Shown here one piece after another: positions 1 to 6,587 of a stretch of DNA of 7,243 bases. The first letter of the stretch is position 1. The number at the start of each line of letters is the position of its first letter. This DNA is from an uncultured Lachnospiraceae bacterium (lineage in GTDB: Bacteria > Bacillota_A > Clostridia > Lachnospirales > Lachnospiraceae): positions 1 to 7,243 of the forward strand of contig CAMWMM010000247.1 of assembly GCA_947175285.1 (NCBI GenBank), written 5' to 3'. The notes below the pieces were generated by a model. That model was not told the origin of the DNA. It ran no database searches and saw only the letters and a list, made by a program, of their open reading frames with translations. The position numbers and the translations under genes were made by a program.

Positions 1-53
1 CTTTTATATATTCTTACGATATTAAATATAAAAGAAATGGGAGGAAACAATTT
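1..53 (+). promoter_or_regulatory. Leader of the binding-protein gene, with ribosome site
   Basis: This short AT-rich stretch holds the ribosome site GGGAGG at 39-44, nine bases before the ATG at 54. A TATATT at 6-11 could be a -10 box, but its -35 region would lie outside the window, so no promoter is claimed. No operator or riboswitch can be judged from 53 bases. Confidence 0.5.
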
Positions 54-1463
54 ATGAAGAAAAAACTTTTGAGTGTATTGTTGAGCGCAACAATGCTGAC
101 AGGTCTTCTTGCCGGATGCGGTTCTTCTGATAACACACAGACAGACAATGCAGCCGACAATACGCAGGCAGCAGCAGATACTGCAGCGCAGACAGATAAC
201 ACACAGACGGAAAGCGCACAGACAGAAAGCGCACCGGCTGACAACAGCGCTGATGCGGCTGCTGAACCGGTTACTTTGAAATGGGCAATCTGGGATAAGG
301 ATTCAACTCCTTACTGGAATGCGTTAAAGGATGCTTATGAAGCGGCAAATCCGAATGTAACACTGGAAATGGTAGACTTAGGCGCTGCTGATTACATGAC
401 GGTTCTGGCAACAGAATTATCCGGAAGCGGTTCTGACTTTGACGTTGTTACCATCAAAGACGTTCCAGGATATGCAACTCTGGTTTCTAAGAATACATTA
501 GAGCCTCTTGATGACTATATTTCAGCAGCAGGTATTGACCTTAGCCAGTACGGCGGTGTTGACAAGCAGGTAACGGTAGACGGAAGCCTTTATGAACTGC
601 CTTTCAGAAATGACTTCTGGGTAGTATTCTACAATAAAGACATTTTTGATGCAGCAGGCGTTGCTTATCCGACAAATGATATGACATTTGAAGAGTATGA
701 CGCACTTGCAAGACAGGTAGCTGACAATACTTTCGGTTCACAGATTTACGGTACACACTATCATACATGGAGAAGTGCAGTACAGTTATTTGGTGTACTT
801 GACGGAAAACATTCTATTTTGGATGGCGAGTATGATTTCTTCAAACCTTATTACGAAATGGTATTAGGTCAGGAGAAAGACCAGATTTGTAGAAATTACG
901 CTGATTTAAGCGCAGAAGGTCTTCACTATTCCGCAGCATTCTCAAGCGGAGATGTAGCAATGATGAACATGGGTTCTTGGTATATTTCCACACTGATTGC
1001 AAACATTGCAAGCGGCGAATATGATGCTTCTTTGTGCGGCAACTGGGGTATGGTAAAATATCCTCATGCTGACGGCGTAGAAGCAGGTTCTACACTTGGT
1101 ACTATTACAGGTCTTTCCGTAACAAGCGTATCCGCTAACAAAGATGCTGCATTTGCGTTTGTTGAATGGGTATCCGGAGCAGAAGGTGCAAAGGTTATGG
1201 CAGAGACAGGTAACTTCCCGGCACTGATGAACGATGAAGTTGCAGGTATTATTGCAGGTCTTGACGGATTCCCGACAGATGCTGAGAGCAAGGAAGCTTT
1301 AAGCGTTTCCAACCTGTATCTGGAAGTTCCTTATGCTGAGAACGTATCCGAAATCAATGATATTCTGGATACTTACCACAAATCTATCATGAATGGTGAA
1401 ATGACTATTGATGAGGGTATTGCAGCAATGAATGAGGAAGTTGGTAAAGTATTAAACAAATAG
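54..1463 (+). CDS. ABC transporter extracellular sugar-binding lipoprotein (CUT1 family)
   Basis: This is the substrate-capture subunit of the importer encoded by the next two genes, anchored on the outer face of the membrane. The 469-residue product starts with a lipoprotein signal peptide: Lys2-4, a hydrophobic core, then the lipobox LLAGC with the acylated Cys at 22. Residues 23-70 form a low-complexity linker rich in Asp, Asn, Thr, Gln, Ala and Ser with no Lys or Arg. The mature domain begins near 72 (VTLKWAIWDKD) and has the family-1 binding-protein pattern: the GSGSDFDVV strand (124-132), DGSLYELPF (176-184), WVVFYNKDIFDAAGV (189-203), and SSGDVAMMNMGSW (297-309). Length is typical of the family plus the linker. 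The ATG is set by GGGAGG at 39-44, nine bases upstream. The sugar bound cannot be read from sequence; the downstream GH88 gene suggests an oligosaccharide containing uronic acid (inference). Family confidence is high, ligand unknown. Confidence 0.96.
   Translation: MKKKLLSVLLSATMLTGLLAGCGSSDNTQTDNAADNTQAAADTAAQTDNTQTESAQTESAPADNSADAAAEPVTLKWAIWDKDSTPYWNALKDAYEAANPNVTLEMVDLGAADYMTVLATELSGSGSDFDVVTIKDVPGYATLVSKNTLEPLDDYISAAGIDLSQYGGVDKQVTVDGSLYELPFRNDFWVVFYNKDIFDAAGVAYPTNDMTFEEYDALARQVADNTFGSQIYGTHYHTWRSAVQLFGVLDGKHSILDGEYDFFKPYYEMVLGQEKDQICRNYADLSAEGLHYSAAFSSGDVAMMNMGSWYISTLIANIASGEYDASLCGNWGMVKYPHADGVEAGSTLGTITGLSVTSVSANKDAAFAFVEWVSGAEGAKVMAETGNFPALMNDEVAGIIAGLDGFPTDAESKEALSVSNLYLEVPYAENVSEINDILDTYHKSIMNGEMTIDEGIAAMNEEVGKVLNK
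204..233 (+). repeat. 15-bp tandem duplication in the lipoprotein linker
   Basis: Two adjacent 15-base units, 204-218 and 219-233, differ at one base (CAGACGGAAAGCGCA then CAGACAGAAAGCGCA). They encode QTESA twice, at residues 51-60 of the binding protein. A separate 14-base direct repeat, GATAACACACAGAC, lies at 129-142 and 195-208. Both are in frame and explain how the disordered linker may have grown by slippage. Confidence 0.85.
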
Positions 1464-1471
1464 AAAGTTGA

Positions 1472-1486
1472 AAGCGCGATGCGCTT
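1472..1486 (+). other. Small hairpin just after the binding-protein stop codon
   Basis: AAGCGC (1472-1477) pairs perfectly with GCGCTT (1481-1486) around a GAT loop, starting nine bases after the TAG. It is too short and has no following T-run to act as a terminator alone. With the larger hairpin at 1507-1536 it may protect the 3' end of the upstream message (inference). Confidence 0.5.
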
Positions 1487-1506
1487 ATAACTGCAATATA
1501 AGATAT

Positions 1507-1536
1507 TTTGGGGCTGGTGTAATAACCGGCCCCAAA
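1507..1536 (+). other. GC-rich hairpin between binding protein and permease genes
   Basis: TTTGGGGCTGGT (1507-1518) pairs with ACCGGCCCCAAA (1525-1536) around a six-base loop, giving a 12-bp stem with a single G-U wobble. The downstream bases (TTGAATACAG) are not a U-tract, so a strong intrinsic terminator is unlikely. The position between a binding-protein gene and its permease genes suggests an RNA-stability or partial-termination element that lets binding protein be made in excess; this role is inferred from the placement. Confidence 0.65.
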
Positions 1537-1576
1537 TTGAATACAGATAAAGGTATAGCTGTCGGATTGAGGAATT

Positions 1577-1581
1577 GGAGG
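1577..1581 (+). promoter_or_regulatory. Ribosome site for the first permease; start is ambiguous
   Basis: GGAGG lies four bases before a GTG (1586) and ten bases before an in-frame ATG (1592). The ATG is preferred because the other genes here use gaps of 6-9 bases and ATG starts. The two choices differ by two residues only. Confidence 0.7.
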
Positions 1582-1591
1582 TATTGTGAGT

Positions 1592-2641
1592 ATGGATGAA
1601 ACGAAAGCAGCTCAGGTAAAGAAGCTGGAAGAAGAATCTGCTGTGCTGATGCAGAAGATTCGGGAAGAATCAAACATTAAGAAAAAACAGAAACTGATTG
1701 CCGAAAGAGAAAAAAAGCAAAGAAAAATAACGGCTGTCAGGAATAACAGAATCATAAGCAGAGAGACAAAACGCGATTTGGTTGCTTATTCATTTATTGC
1801 ACCTAACTTTATCGGTTTTGCTGTTTTTACACTGATTCCTATTGTATTTGCGTTTGCCCTGGCCTTTATGGAATGGGATGGCAGTAATGCAATTACTTTT
1901 GTAGGATTCAATAATTTTATGAAACTTCCGTCTGATACATTTTTTGTAGCAGCGTTAAAAAATACAATGATTTACGTAGTTGGTACAGTGCCCCTTACAA
2001 TGATTGCATCTTTAGCGCTTGCCATTGTATTAAACCAGAAAATCAAGGCAAGGGGGTTGTTCCGTACCGTGGCATTTTTCCCGTATGTCGCTTCTTTGGT
2101 AGCAATCACGGCTGTTTGGAGTATGATTTTCCACCCCTCTAAGGGACCGATAAATTATCTTCTTTTAACCGTGTTCGGCGTACCGCAGGAAAACCTGCCG
2201 AAGTGGTTCAGCGGAAATCTGGTACTGCTGACATTGATATTATTCAGTGTATGGAAATATATGGGATACTATATGGTAATCTATCTTGCCGGATTACAGG
2301 GAATTTCGGCGGAATTATATGAGGCAGGCAGTCTGGACGGCGCAAGTACATGGCAGAAGTTTCAGTACATAACATGGCCGCAGCTTCGTTCCACCACTTT
2401 CTTCGTTGTCGTTATGCTGACAATTAACTGTTTTAAAGTTTACGATATCGCAGTTATGCTGGCAGGCGGAAGCGATGGCAAGCTTTCTACATCGGCAACC
2501 GTTCTTGTTTACTACATCTATCAGAACGCGTTTAATTATTGGGATTTGGGATATTCCAGTGCAATCGCAATGGTATTGTTCCTGATAGTCCTTGTTGTTA
2601 CGTTGATTCAGTTCAGATATGAGAAACAACTGGATGCATAA
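1592..2641 (+). CDS. ABC sugar transporter permease, MalF/MsmF-type
   Basis: This is one of two membrane subunits forming the sugar channel with the next gene product. From the ATG it is 349 residues. About six membrane spans are visible, roughly at 63-93, 120-146, 154-180, 208-236, 268-290 and 322-341. The cytoplasmic EAA loop that contacts the ATPase is present as YEAGSLDGASTWQKF (243-257), continuing to the WPQL element near 262-265. The sequence LVAYSFIAPNFIGF opening span 1 is typical of CUT1 permeases of the MalF/UgpA group. Unusually, span 1 is preceded by about 60 very charged residues rich in Lys, Glu, Gln and Arg that look like a cytoplasmic coiled coil. The start may instead be the GTG at 1586, two codons earlier. 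The second permease begins 27 bases after the stop, so they are co-transcribed. No ATP-binding subunit is encoded nearby; a shared MsmK-type ATPase is inferred. Confidence 0.95.
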   Translation: MDETKAAQVKKLEEESAVLMQKIREESNIKKKQKLIAEREKKQRKITAVRNNRIISRETKRDLVAYSFIAPNFIGFAVFTLIPIVFAFALAFMEWDGSNAITFVGFNNFMKLPSDTFFVAALKNTMIYVVGTVPLTMIASLALAIVLNQKIKARGLFRTVAFFPYVASLVAITAVWSMIFHPSKGPINYLLLTVFGVPQENLPKWFSGNLVLLTLILFSVWKYMGYYMVIYLAGLQGISAELYEAGSLDGASTWQKFQYITWPQLRSTTFFVVVMLTINCFKVYDIAVMLAGGSDGKLSTSATVLVYYIYQNAFNYWDLGYSSAIAMVLFLIVLVVTLIQFRYEKQLDA

Positions 2642-2656
2642 GAAAATGTAGTGGAA

Positions 2657-2661
2657 AGGAG
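2657..2661 (+). promoter_or_regulatory. Ribosome site fixing the start of the second permease
   Basis: AGGAG, within AAAGGAGAG (2655-2663), sits seven bases before the ATG at 2669. An in-frame GTG at 2651 would give six extra residues but would overlap this site and has no ribosome site of its own, so the ATG is chosen. Confidence 0.85.
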
Positions 2662-2668
2662 AGCCGAC

Positions 2669-3535
2669 ATGAGTGATATGGTAGAAAATAAAAAATATAA
2701 ATCAAAAAGCAGAAACGCTTTGATTGGTAAAATAATAGTCTATGTGATTTTATTAATTATAACAGTAGTTATGATTATCCCTTTTTTATGGATGTTATCA
2801 GCATCTATTAAATCAGACAGGGAAGTATTTGCGATGAATCCGTTTGTATGGATTCCAGAAGTCCCCAAATGGGATAACTATGTGAAAATCTGGACAAAGA
2901 TTCCGATGCTTAAATTTGTTGAGAATACGGTGTTATTGACGATTGTAGTTACCTTTTTGCAGCTTCTTACGTCAAGCTTTGCAGCTTATTCTTTTGCAAA
3001 ATTAGAGTTTAAACATAAAAATACACTTTTCCTTGCTTACATTGCAACGATTGCAATGCCGTGGCAGGTATACATGGTTCCGCAGTTTATTATGATGAGA
3101 AAAATGGGATTGAATGATAAGCTGCTTGCCATGATTTGTTTACAGGCATTTTCGGCATTCGGCGTATTTTTAATGAAACAGTTCTATGAGGGCATCCCGA
3201 GTGAACTTTGCGAAGCAGCCAGAATCGACGGCATGAGCGAATATAAGATTTATGCGAAGATTATGCTGCCGCTTTCCAAGCCGGCGTTATCAACACTTAC
3301 GATTTTTACATTCGTTAATACATGGAATGACTATTTAGGACCACTCATTTACTTGAAAACGGAAAGCAAGAAAACCATCCAGTTGGGATTAAAAATGTTT
3401 ATCGGACAGTATTCTTCCGAATACGGACTGATTATGGCAGGTTCCGTACTTTCCCTGATACCGGTTATTATTGTATTCCTTTGCCTGCAGAAATACTTCG
3501 TGGAAGGGGTTGCTTCAACCGGTTTGAAAGGATAA
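2669..3535 (+). CDS. ABC sugar transporter permease, MalG/MsmG-type
   Basis: This is the second membrane subunit of the importer, 288 residues from the chosen ATG. About six spans can be seen, near 20-44, 84-110, 119-141, 151-172, 206-228 and 255-275. The EAA loop is complete and close to consensus: EAARIDGMSEYKIY (182-195) followed by IMLPLSKPAL (198-207). The C-terminus, KYFVEGVASTGLKG (275-288), is the characteristic ending of MalG-like CUT1 permeases, so the gene is intact. It follows the first permease by 27 bases, and the GH88 gene starts 16 bases after its stop with its own AAAGGAG, so transporter and enzyme are clearly translated from one message. Substrate cannot be read from the permease itself. 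Confidence 0.96.
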   Translation: MSDMVENKKYKSKSRNALIGKIIVYVILLIITVVMIIPFLWMLSASIKSDREVFAMNPFVWIPEVPKWDNYVKIWTKIPMLKFVENTVLLTIVVTFLQLLTSSFAAYSFAKLEFKHKNTLFLAYIATIAMPWQVYMVPQFIMMRKMGLNDKLLAMICLQAFSAFGVFLMKQFYEGIPSELCEAARIDGMSEYKIYAKIMLPLSKPALSTLTIFTFVNTWNDYLGPLIYLKTESKKTIQLGLKMFIGQYSSEYGLIMAGSVLSLIPVIIVFLCLQKYFVEGVASTGLKG

Positions 3536-3551
3536 GAAAGGAGTAAGCTAG

Positions 3552-4742
3552 ATGAAGATTTTGTTTGAGAACAGTGCAGAGATTTCAGAAAAAGAAGTGG
3601 ATGCCGCATTGGATTTTTCGACACGTCAGGTGCTGCGTAATCTTCCGGAATTTACGGATAAGTTTCAGAAAGCATATAGTGAAAACGGCTTTTATCAGCC
3701 GATAGAAAATAATTACTGGACGACGGGTTTCTGGACGGGCGAGATATGGCTTGCTTATGAGTATGCGTCAGCGAAAAAGAATGCTGATGATGCAGCGAAG
3801 TTAAAAGAGGCTGCACAGGTGCAGGTAGAAAGTTTTCTGCATAGAATCGACAATAAAATTGAGGTAGACCATCATGATATGGGATTCCTTTATTCTCCGT
3901 CCTGTGTTGCGGCATATAAGCTGACCGGAAACGAAAAAGGAAAAGAGGCTGCAATTAAGGCAGCGGATCAGTTGATTACCAGATATCATCCTGTAGGAGA
4001 ATTTATTCAGGCGTGGGGACCTATGGATGCACCGGAGAATTACCGTCTGATTATTGACTGTTTGTTAAATCTTCCTTTATTATACTGGGCATCGGAAGAA
4101 ACGGGCGATGAAAAGTATCGTGATATTGCAGAGAAACATATTCATACGGCAATTAAAAATGTTATCAGGGAAGACTATTCTACCTGGCATACCTTTTTCT
4201 TTGATATGAAGACGGGAGCGCCCGACCACGGTGCGACCTGTCAGGGATATCGTGACGGCTCCGCATGGGCAAGAGGGCAGGCATGGGGGATTTATGGCTG
4301 CGCACTCGCTTATAAATATACGAAGCGGAAAGAATATATTGAGATTTTCAAAAATGTGACACAGTATTTCTTAGAGCATTTACCGAAAGATATGGTACCG
4401 TTCTGGGATTTGGAATTTACGGACGGGGATGACCAGCCGAGGGATTCTTCCTCAGCGTCCATAGCAGCCTGCGGTATGTTGGAGATGATAAAGTCGTTAG
4501 ATGAAAAGGAAGCTGCCGTTTATCGGAAGTACGCAAAACAGCTTATGAAGTCTCTGTACGATAATTATGCAGTGAAAGATTTTGAGACATCCAACGGTCT
4601 TGTACTGCACAGCACTTATTCCAATCATTCGCCTTATAATACCTGTAATCACTATGGCGTAGACGAATGCAATTCCTGGGGGGATTACTTCTATATGGAG
4701 GCATTGACAAGGCTTCGCGGGGATTGGAATCTATACTGGTAA
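3552..4742 (+). CDS. ugl: GH88 unsaturated glucuronyl hydrolase
   Basis: The family removes the non-reducing 4,5-unsaturated glucuronic acid that polysaccharide lyases leave on oligosaccharides, by hydrating the vinyl ether. The released sugar becomes a 4-deoxy-5-keto uronate. The 396-residue length is usual for the family. Key regions are FWTGEIWLAYEYA (60-72), HHDMGF (107-112) with catalytic Asp109, LIIDCLLNLPLL (166-177) with Asp169, TWHTFF (211-216) with His213, and GSAWARGQAWGIYG (236-249). The spacing of Asp109, Asp169, His213, Gln231, Arg241 and Trp245 matches, with an offset of 20-21, the residues I recall as Asp88, Asp149, His193, Gln211, Arg221 and Trp225 in the Bacillus sp. GL1 enzyme. 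There is no signal peptide, so it acts in the cytoplasm on imported sugar. AAAGGAG at 3537-3543 lies eight bases before the ATG. GH105 is the main alternative, but the motifs favour GH88. Whether the native substrate comes from a glycosaminoglycan, a bacterial gum or a plant glycan is not settled. Confidence 0.94.
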   Translation: MKILFENSAEISEKEVDAALDFSTRQVLRNLPEFTDKFQKAYSENGFYQPIENNYWTTGFWTGEIWLAYEYASAKKNADDAAKLKEAAQVQVESFLHRIDNKIEVDHHDMGFLYSPSCVAAYKLTGNEKGKEAAIKAADQLITRYHPVGEFIQAWGPMDAPENYRLIIDCLLNLPLLYWASEETGDEKYRDIAEKHIHTAIKNVIREDYSTWHTFFFDMKTGAPDHGATCQGYRDGSAWARGQAWGIYGCALAYKYTKRKEYIEIFKNVTQYFLEHLPKDMVPFWDLEFTDGDDQPRDSSSASIAACGMLEMIKSLDEKEAAVYRKYAKQLMKSLYDNYAVKDFETSNGLVLHSTYSNHSPYNTCNHYGVDECNSWGDYFYMEALTRLRGDWNLYW

Positions 4743-4744
4743 AA

Positions 4745-4802
4745 GGCAAAGAGAAAGTCTATGGCTGCGAAAGACGCAGCCTAAGACTTTCTATACTTTG
4801 CC
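4745..4802 (+). other. Long three-segment hairpin, first of a tandem pair
   Basis: Three nested complementary arms are visible. GGCAAAG (4745-4751) pairs with CTTTGCC (4796-4802), GAAAGTCT (4753-4760) with AGACTTTC (4784-4791), and GGCTGCG (4763-4769) with CGCAGCC (4775-4781), around an AAAGA loop. That is 22 perfect pairs broken by two small internal loops. It starts two bases after the GH88 stop codon. No T-run follows on the + strand, so it is not a textbook intrinsic terminator; processing, stability or attenuation are possible roles (inference). Confidence 0.85.
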
Positions 4803-4804
4803 TG

Positions 4805-4831
4805 GAAGAATCGTCTGAAAGACGATTCTTC
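4805..4831 (+). other. Perfect 11-bp hairpin, second of a tandem pair
   Basis: GAAGAATCGTC (4805-4815) pairs perfectly with GACGATTCTTC (4821-4831) around a TGAAA loop. It follows the first hairpin by only two bases and shares the apical string GAAAGACG with it (4769-4776 and 4817-4824). The ribosome site AAAGGAG (4842-4848) begins ten bases after it and stays unpaired. No T-run follows. Confidence 0.85.
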
Positions 4832-4855
4832 TAAAATGGGGAAAGGAGTGAAAAA

Positions 4856-6568
4856 ATGAACTGGAACGGGAAACTTCATAGTAAAGCGGATTTTCAGGAA
4901 CTTCTGATGGAAATTATCAGACCGGTGATTCCTTATTATACGGAAGGAAAAGCGGGCATTGATTTAGGTGTTACGGCGACGACTTATTCGCAGAAAACAA
5001 TCAGGCTGGAAGCTTTTTCAAGAATTCTGTGGGGGCTTGTGCCTTTTTGGGCAGGCGGCGGAAATGATGCCGTATTTGAGGAGATTTACAGAAAAGGAAT
5101 GACAGCGGGAACCGATCCGGATAATCGGGAGTATTGGGGCGGTTTTCATGCTTTTGACCAGCGTTTTGTGGAAATGGCGGCTATGGCGTACGGATTGATT
5201 CTTGCGCCGGATAAGCTGTGGAATCCTTTAAGCGATAAAGAGAAAGATAACCTTGCTGACTGGCTCTACGGTATCAATGAATACGAACTGCCTATCTGTA
5301 ACTGGGTTCTTTTTGCAGTGCTCGTTAATATCGCGCTTAAGAAAGTGGGAAGAAAGTATGATGCGGAAAAATTAGAAAAATATTTGAACGGTGCGGATTC
5401 TTTTTATCTGGGAGACGGTTGGTATCAGGACGGCGATTCCGGGCAGAAAGATTATTATGTATCGTTTGCGATTCATTTTTACAGCCTGTTTTACGCCAGC
5501 GTGATGGAAGAAGAGGATCCGGAACGGTGTGCGCTTTACAAAGAACGTGCGCTCCTTTTTGCGAAAGGGTTTATTTACTGGTTTGATGAAAACGGTGCGG
5601 CGCTTCCGTTTGGTCGTTCCCTGACTTATCGTTTTTCTCAGGTGAGCTTTTTCTGCGCCTGTTTGATGGCGGGAGTAGAGCCTTTTGAGATTGGTGTAAT
5701 GAAAGGGCTGATAGTCAGACATTTCTGCGATTGGATGAAAAAACCTATTTTTGATAAAAATGATATTTTGACAATCGGTTATGGCTATCCGAATCTGGTG
5801 ATGGGAGAGCGGTATAACGGACCGGGTTCGCCTTACTGGGCGTTAAAGACATTTGCAGTATTGATGTTGCCCGACGAGCATCCTTTCTGGAGTGTGGAAG
5901 CAAAGCCTCTGCCGCCGTTAGATGAACAAAAAGCGCTTCCGTATGCGGATATGCTGATTCACAGATATGAAAATCATGTGACGGCATTTGTACCGGGTAA
6001 GTACAGCCCGGCAGGGCATGGGCAGATTCCATCCAAATACGGAAAGTTTGCTTATGATACCCGGTTTGCTTTCAGTGTGGCAAAATCGACATGGGAAGTG
6101 CATGAAGCGGCGCCGGATTCCATGCTTGCATTTTACATTAACGGATACGTGTATGTGAGACGGATTTGTGAGGAATTTCGTATTTCGGAGACGGAAGTAT
6201 ATTCCCGTTGGATTCCTTATGAGGGGATTCAGGTGGAAACGTATATCATTCCGACAAAAACCGGACATATGAGAAAGCATAAGATTGTCAGCGACAGGGA
6301 ATGCGAAGCGTATGACTGCGGCTTTGCGGTGGAGATTGATGTTGAGGGCGAAAAGCAGATACAGGATGGCAATATGGCAGCAGTGGAGAATTGCTACAGT
6401 TCATGCCAGGTAACTGCGCAGAATGGCAGTGGCGAGGGTGTTGTAATTTTTGCAGACCCGAATACCAATCTGTTACATCCTATGACGAGGATACCTGCTA
6501 TCCGCTATCAGATTCATAAGGGAGAAAATGAATTGACTACAGAAGTCAAAGCTGAATATAAAGGCTGA
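4856..6568 (+). CDS. DUF2264 family protein, putative cytoplasmic glycan-active enzyme
   Basis: The 570-residue product has the hallmarks of the DUF2264 family. An N-terminal helical region to about 350 carries ILWGLVPFWAGG (57-68), EYWGGFHAFDQRFVEMA (92-108), CNW (148-150), GDGWYQDG (186-193) with KDYYVSFAIHFYS, LPFGRSLTYRFS (250-261), SPYWALKTF (325-333) and HPFW (342-345). The remainder, 360-570, looks beta-rich. The pattern fits an alpha/alpha barrel followed by a beta-sheet domain (inference). From memory, some members of this family underlie CAZy GH154 beta-glucuronidases; that would suit a GH88 neighbour, but the activity of this protein cannot be read from sequence. There is no signal peptide, so a cytoplasmic location is expected. 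AAAGGAG at 4842-4848 lies seven bases before the ATG. Invariant-looking acidic and tyrosine candidates are Asp187, Asp192, Asp194, Asp199, Tyr200, Tyr201 and Tyr258. Family assignment is firm, function is not. Confidence 0.9.
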   Translation: MNWNGKLHSKADFQELLMEIIRPVIPYYTEGKAGIDLGVTATTYSQKTIRLEAFSRILWGLVPFWAGGGNDAVFEEIYRKGMTAGTDPDNREYWGGFHAFDQRFVEMAAMAYGLILAPDKLWNPLSDKEKDNLADWLYGINEYELPICNWVLFAVLVNIALKKVGRKYDAEKLEKYLNGADSFYLGDGWYQDGDSGQKDYYVSFAIHFYSLFYASVMEEEDPERCALYKERALLFAKGFIYWFDENGAALPFGRSLTYRFSQVSFFCACLMAGVEPFEIGVMKGLIVRHFCDWMKKPIFDKNDILTIGYGYPNLVMGERYNGPGSPYWALKTFAVLMLPDEHPFWSVEAKPLPPLDEQKALPYADMLIHRYENHVTAFVPGKYSPAGHGQIPSKYGKFAYDTRFAFSVAKSTWEVHEAAPDSMLAFYINGYVYVRRICEEFRISETEVYSRWIPYEGIQVETYIIPTKTGHMRKHKIVSDRECEAYDCGFAVEIDVEGEKQIQDGNMAAVENCYSSCQVTAQNGSGEGVVIFADPNTNLLHPMTRIPAIRYQIHKGENELTTEVKAEYKG

Positions 6569-6576
6569 GCAAGAAT

Positions 6577-6581
6577 GGAGG
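6577..6581 (+). promoter_or_regulatory. Ribosome site fixing the start of the last gene
   Basis: GGAGG is six bases before the ATG at 6588. An in-frame ATG at 6582 touches the site directly and cannot use it, so 6588 is the likely start. Confidence 0.85.
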
Positions 6582-6587
6582 ATGATT

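Noticed and set aside
14..244. Antisense open frames over the lipoprotein linker, giving Ser-Val-Cys-Leu repeats
   Set aside because: They are the reverse reading of the repetitive linker of the binding protein, have no ribosome site, and resemble no protein family.
1507..1536. Intrinsic terminator
   Set aside because: The hairpin is good but no T-run follows on either strand, and the permease genes downstream need the same message, so it is reported as a hairpin only.
1537..1565. Internal promoter before the first permease (TTGAAT at 1537)
   Set aside because: No acceptable -10 hexamer lies 16-18 bases downstream; the nearest TATAGC is only 11 bases away.
3679..3692. cre-like catabolite control site (TGAAAACGGCTTTT region)
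   Set aside because: It departs from the cre consensus in its right half and lies inside the GH88 coding sequence, so it is likely chance.
4743..4855. CRISPR-like or insertion-element remnant in the hairpin-filled gap
   Set aside because: The two hairpins share only an 8-base string and do not repeat as units; there are no spacers, target-site duplications or transposase fragments.
5372..6280. Several antisense open frames across the DUF2264 gene
   Set aside because: They are shadows of a strong coding gene, rich in Arg, His and Lys as expected from reversed codons, and have no ribosome sites or family motifs.
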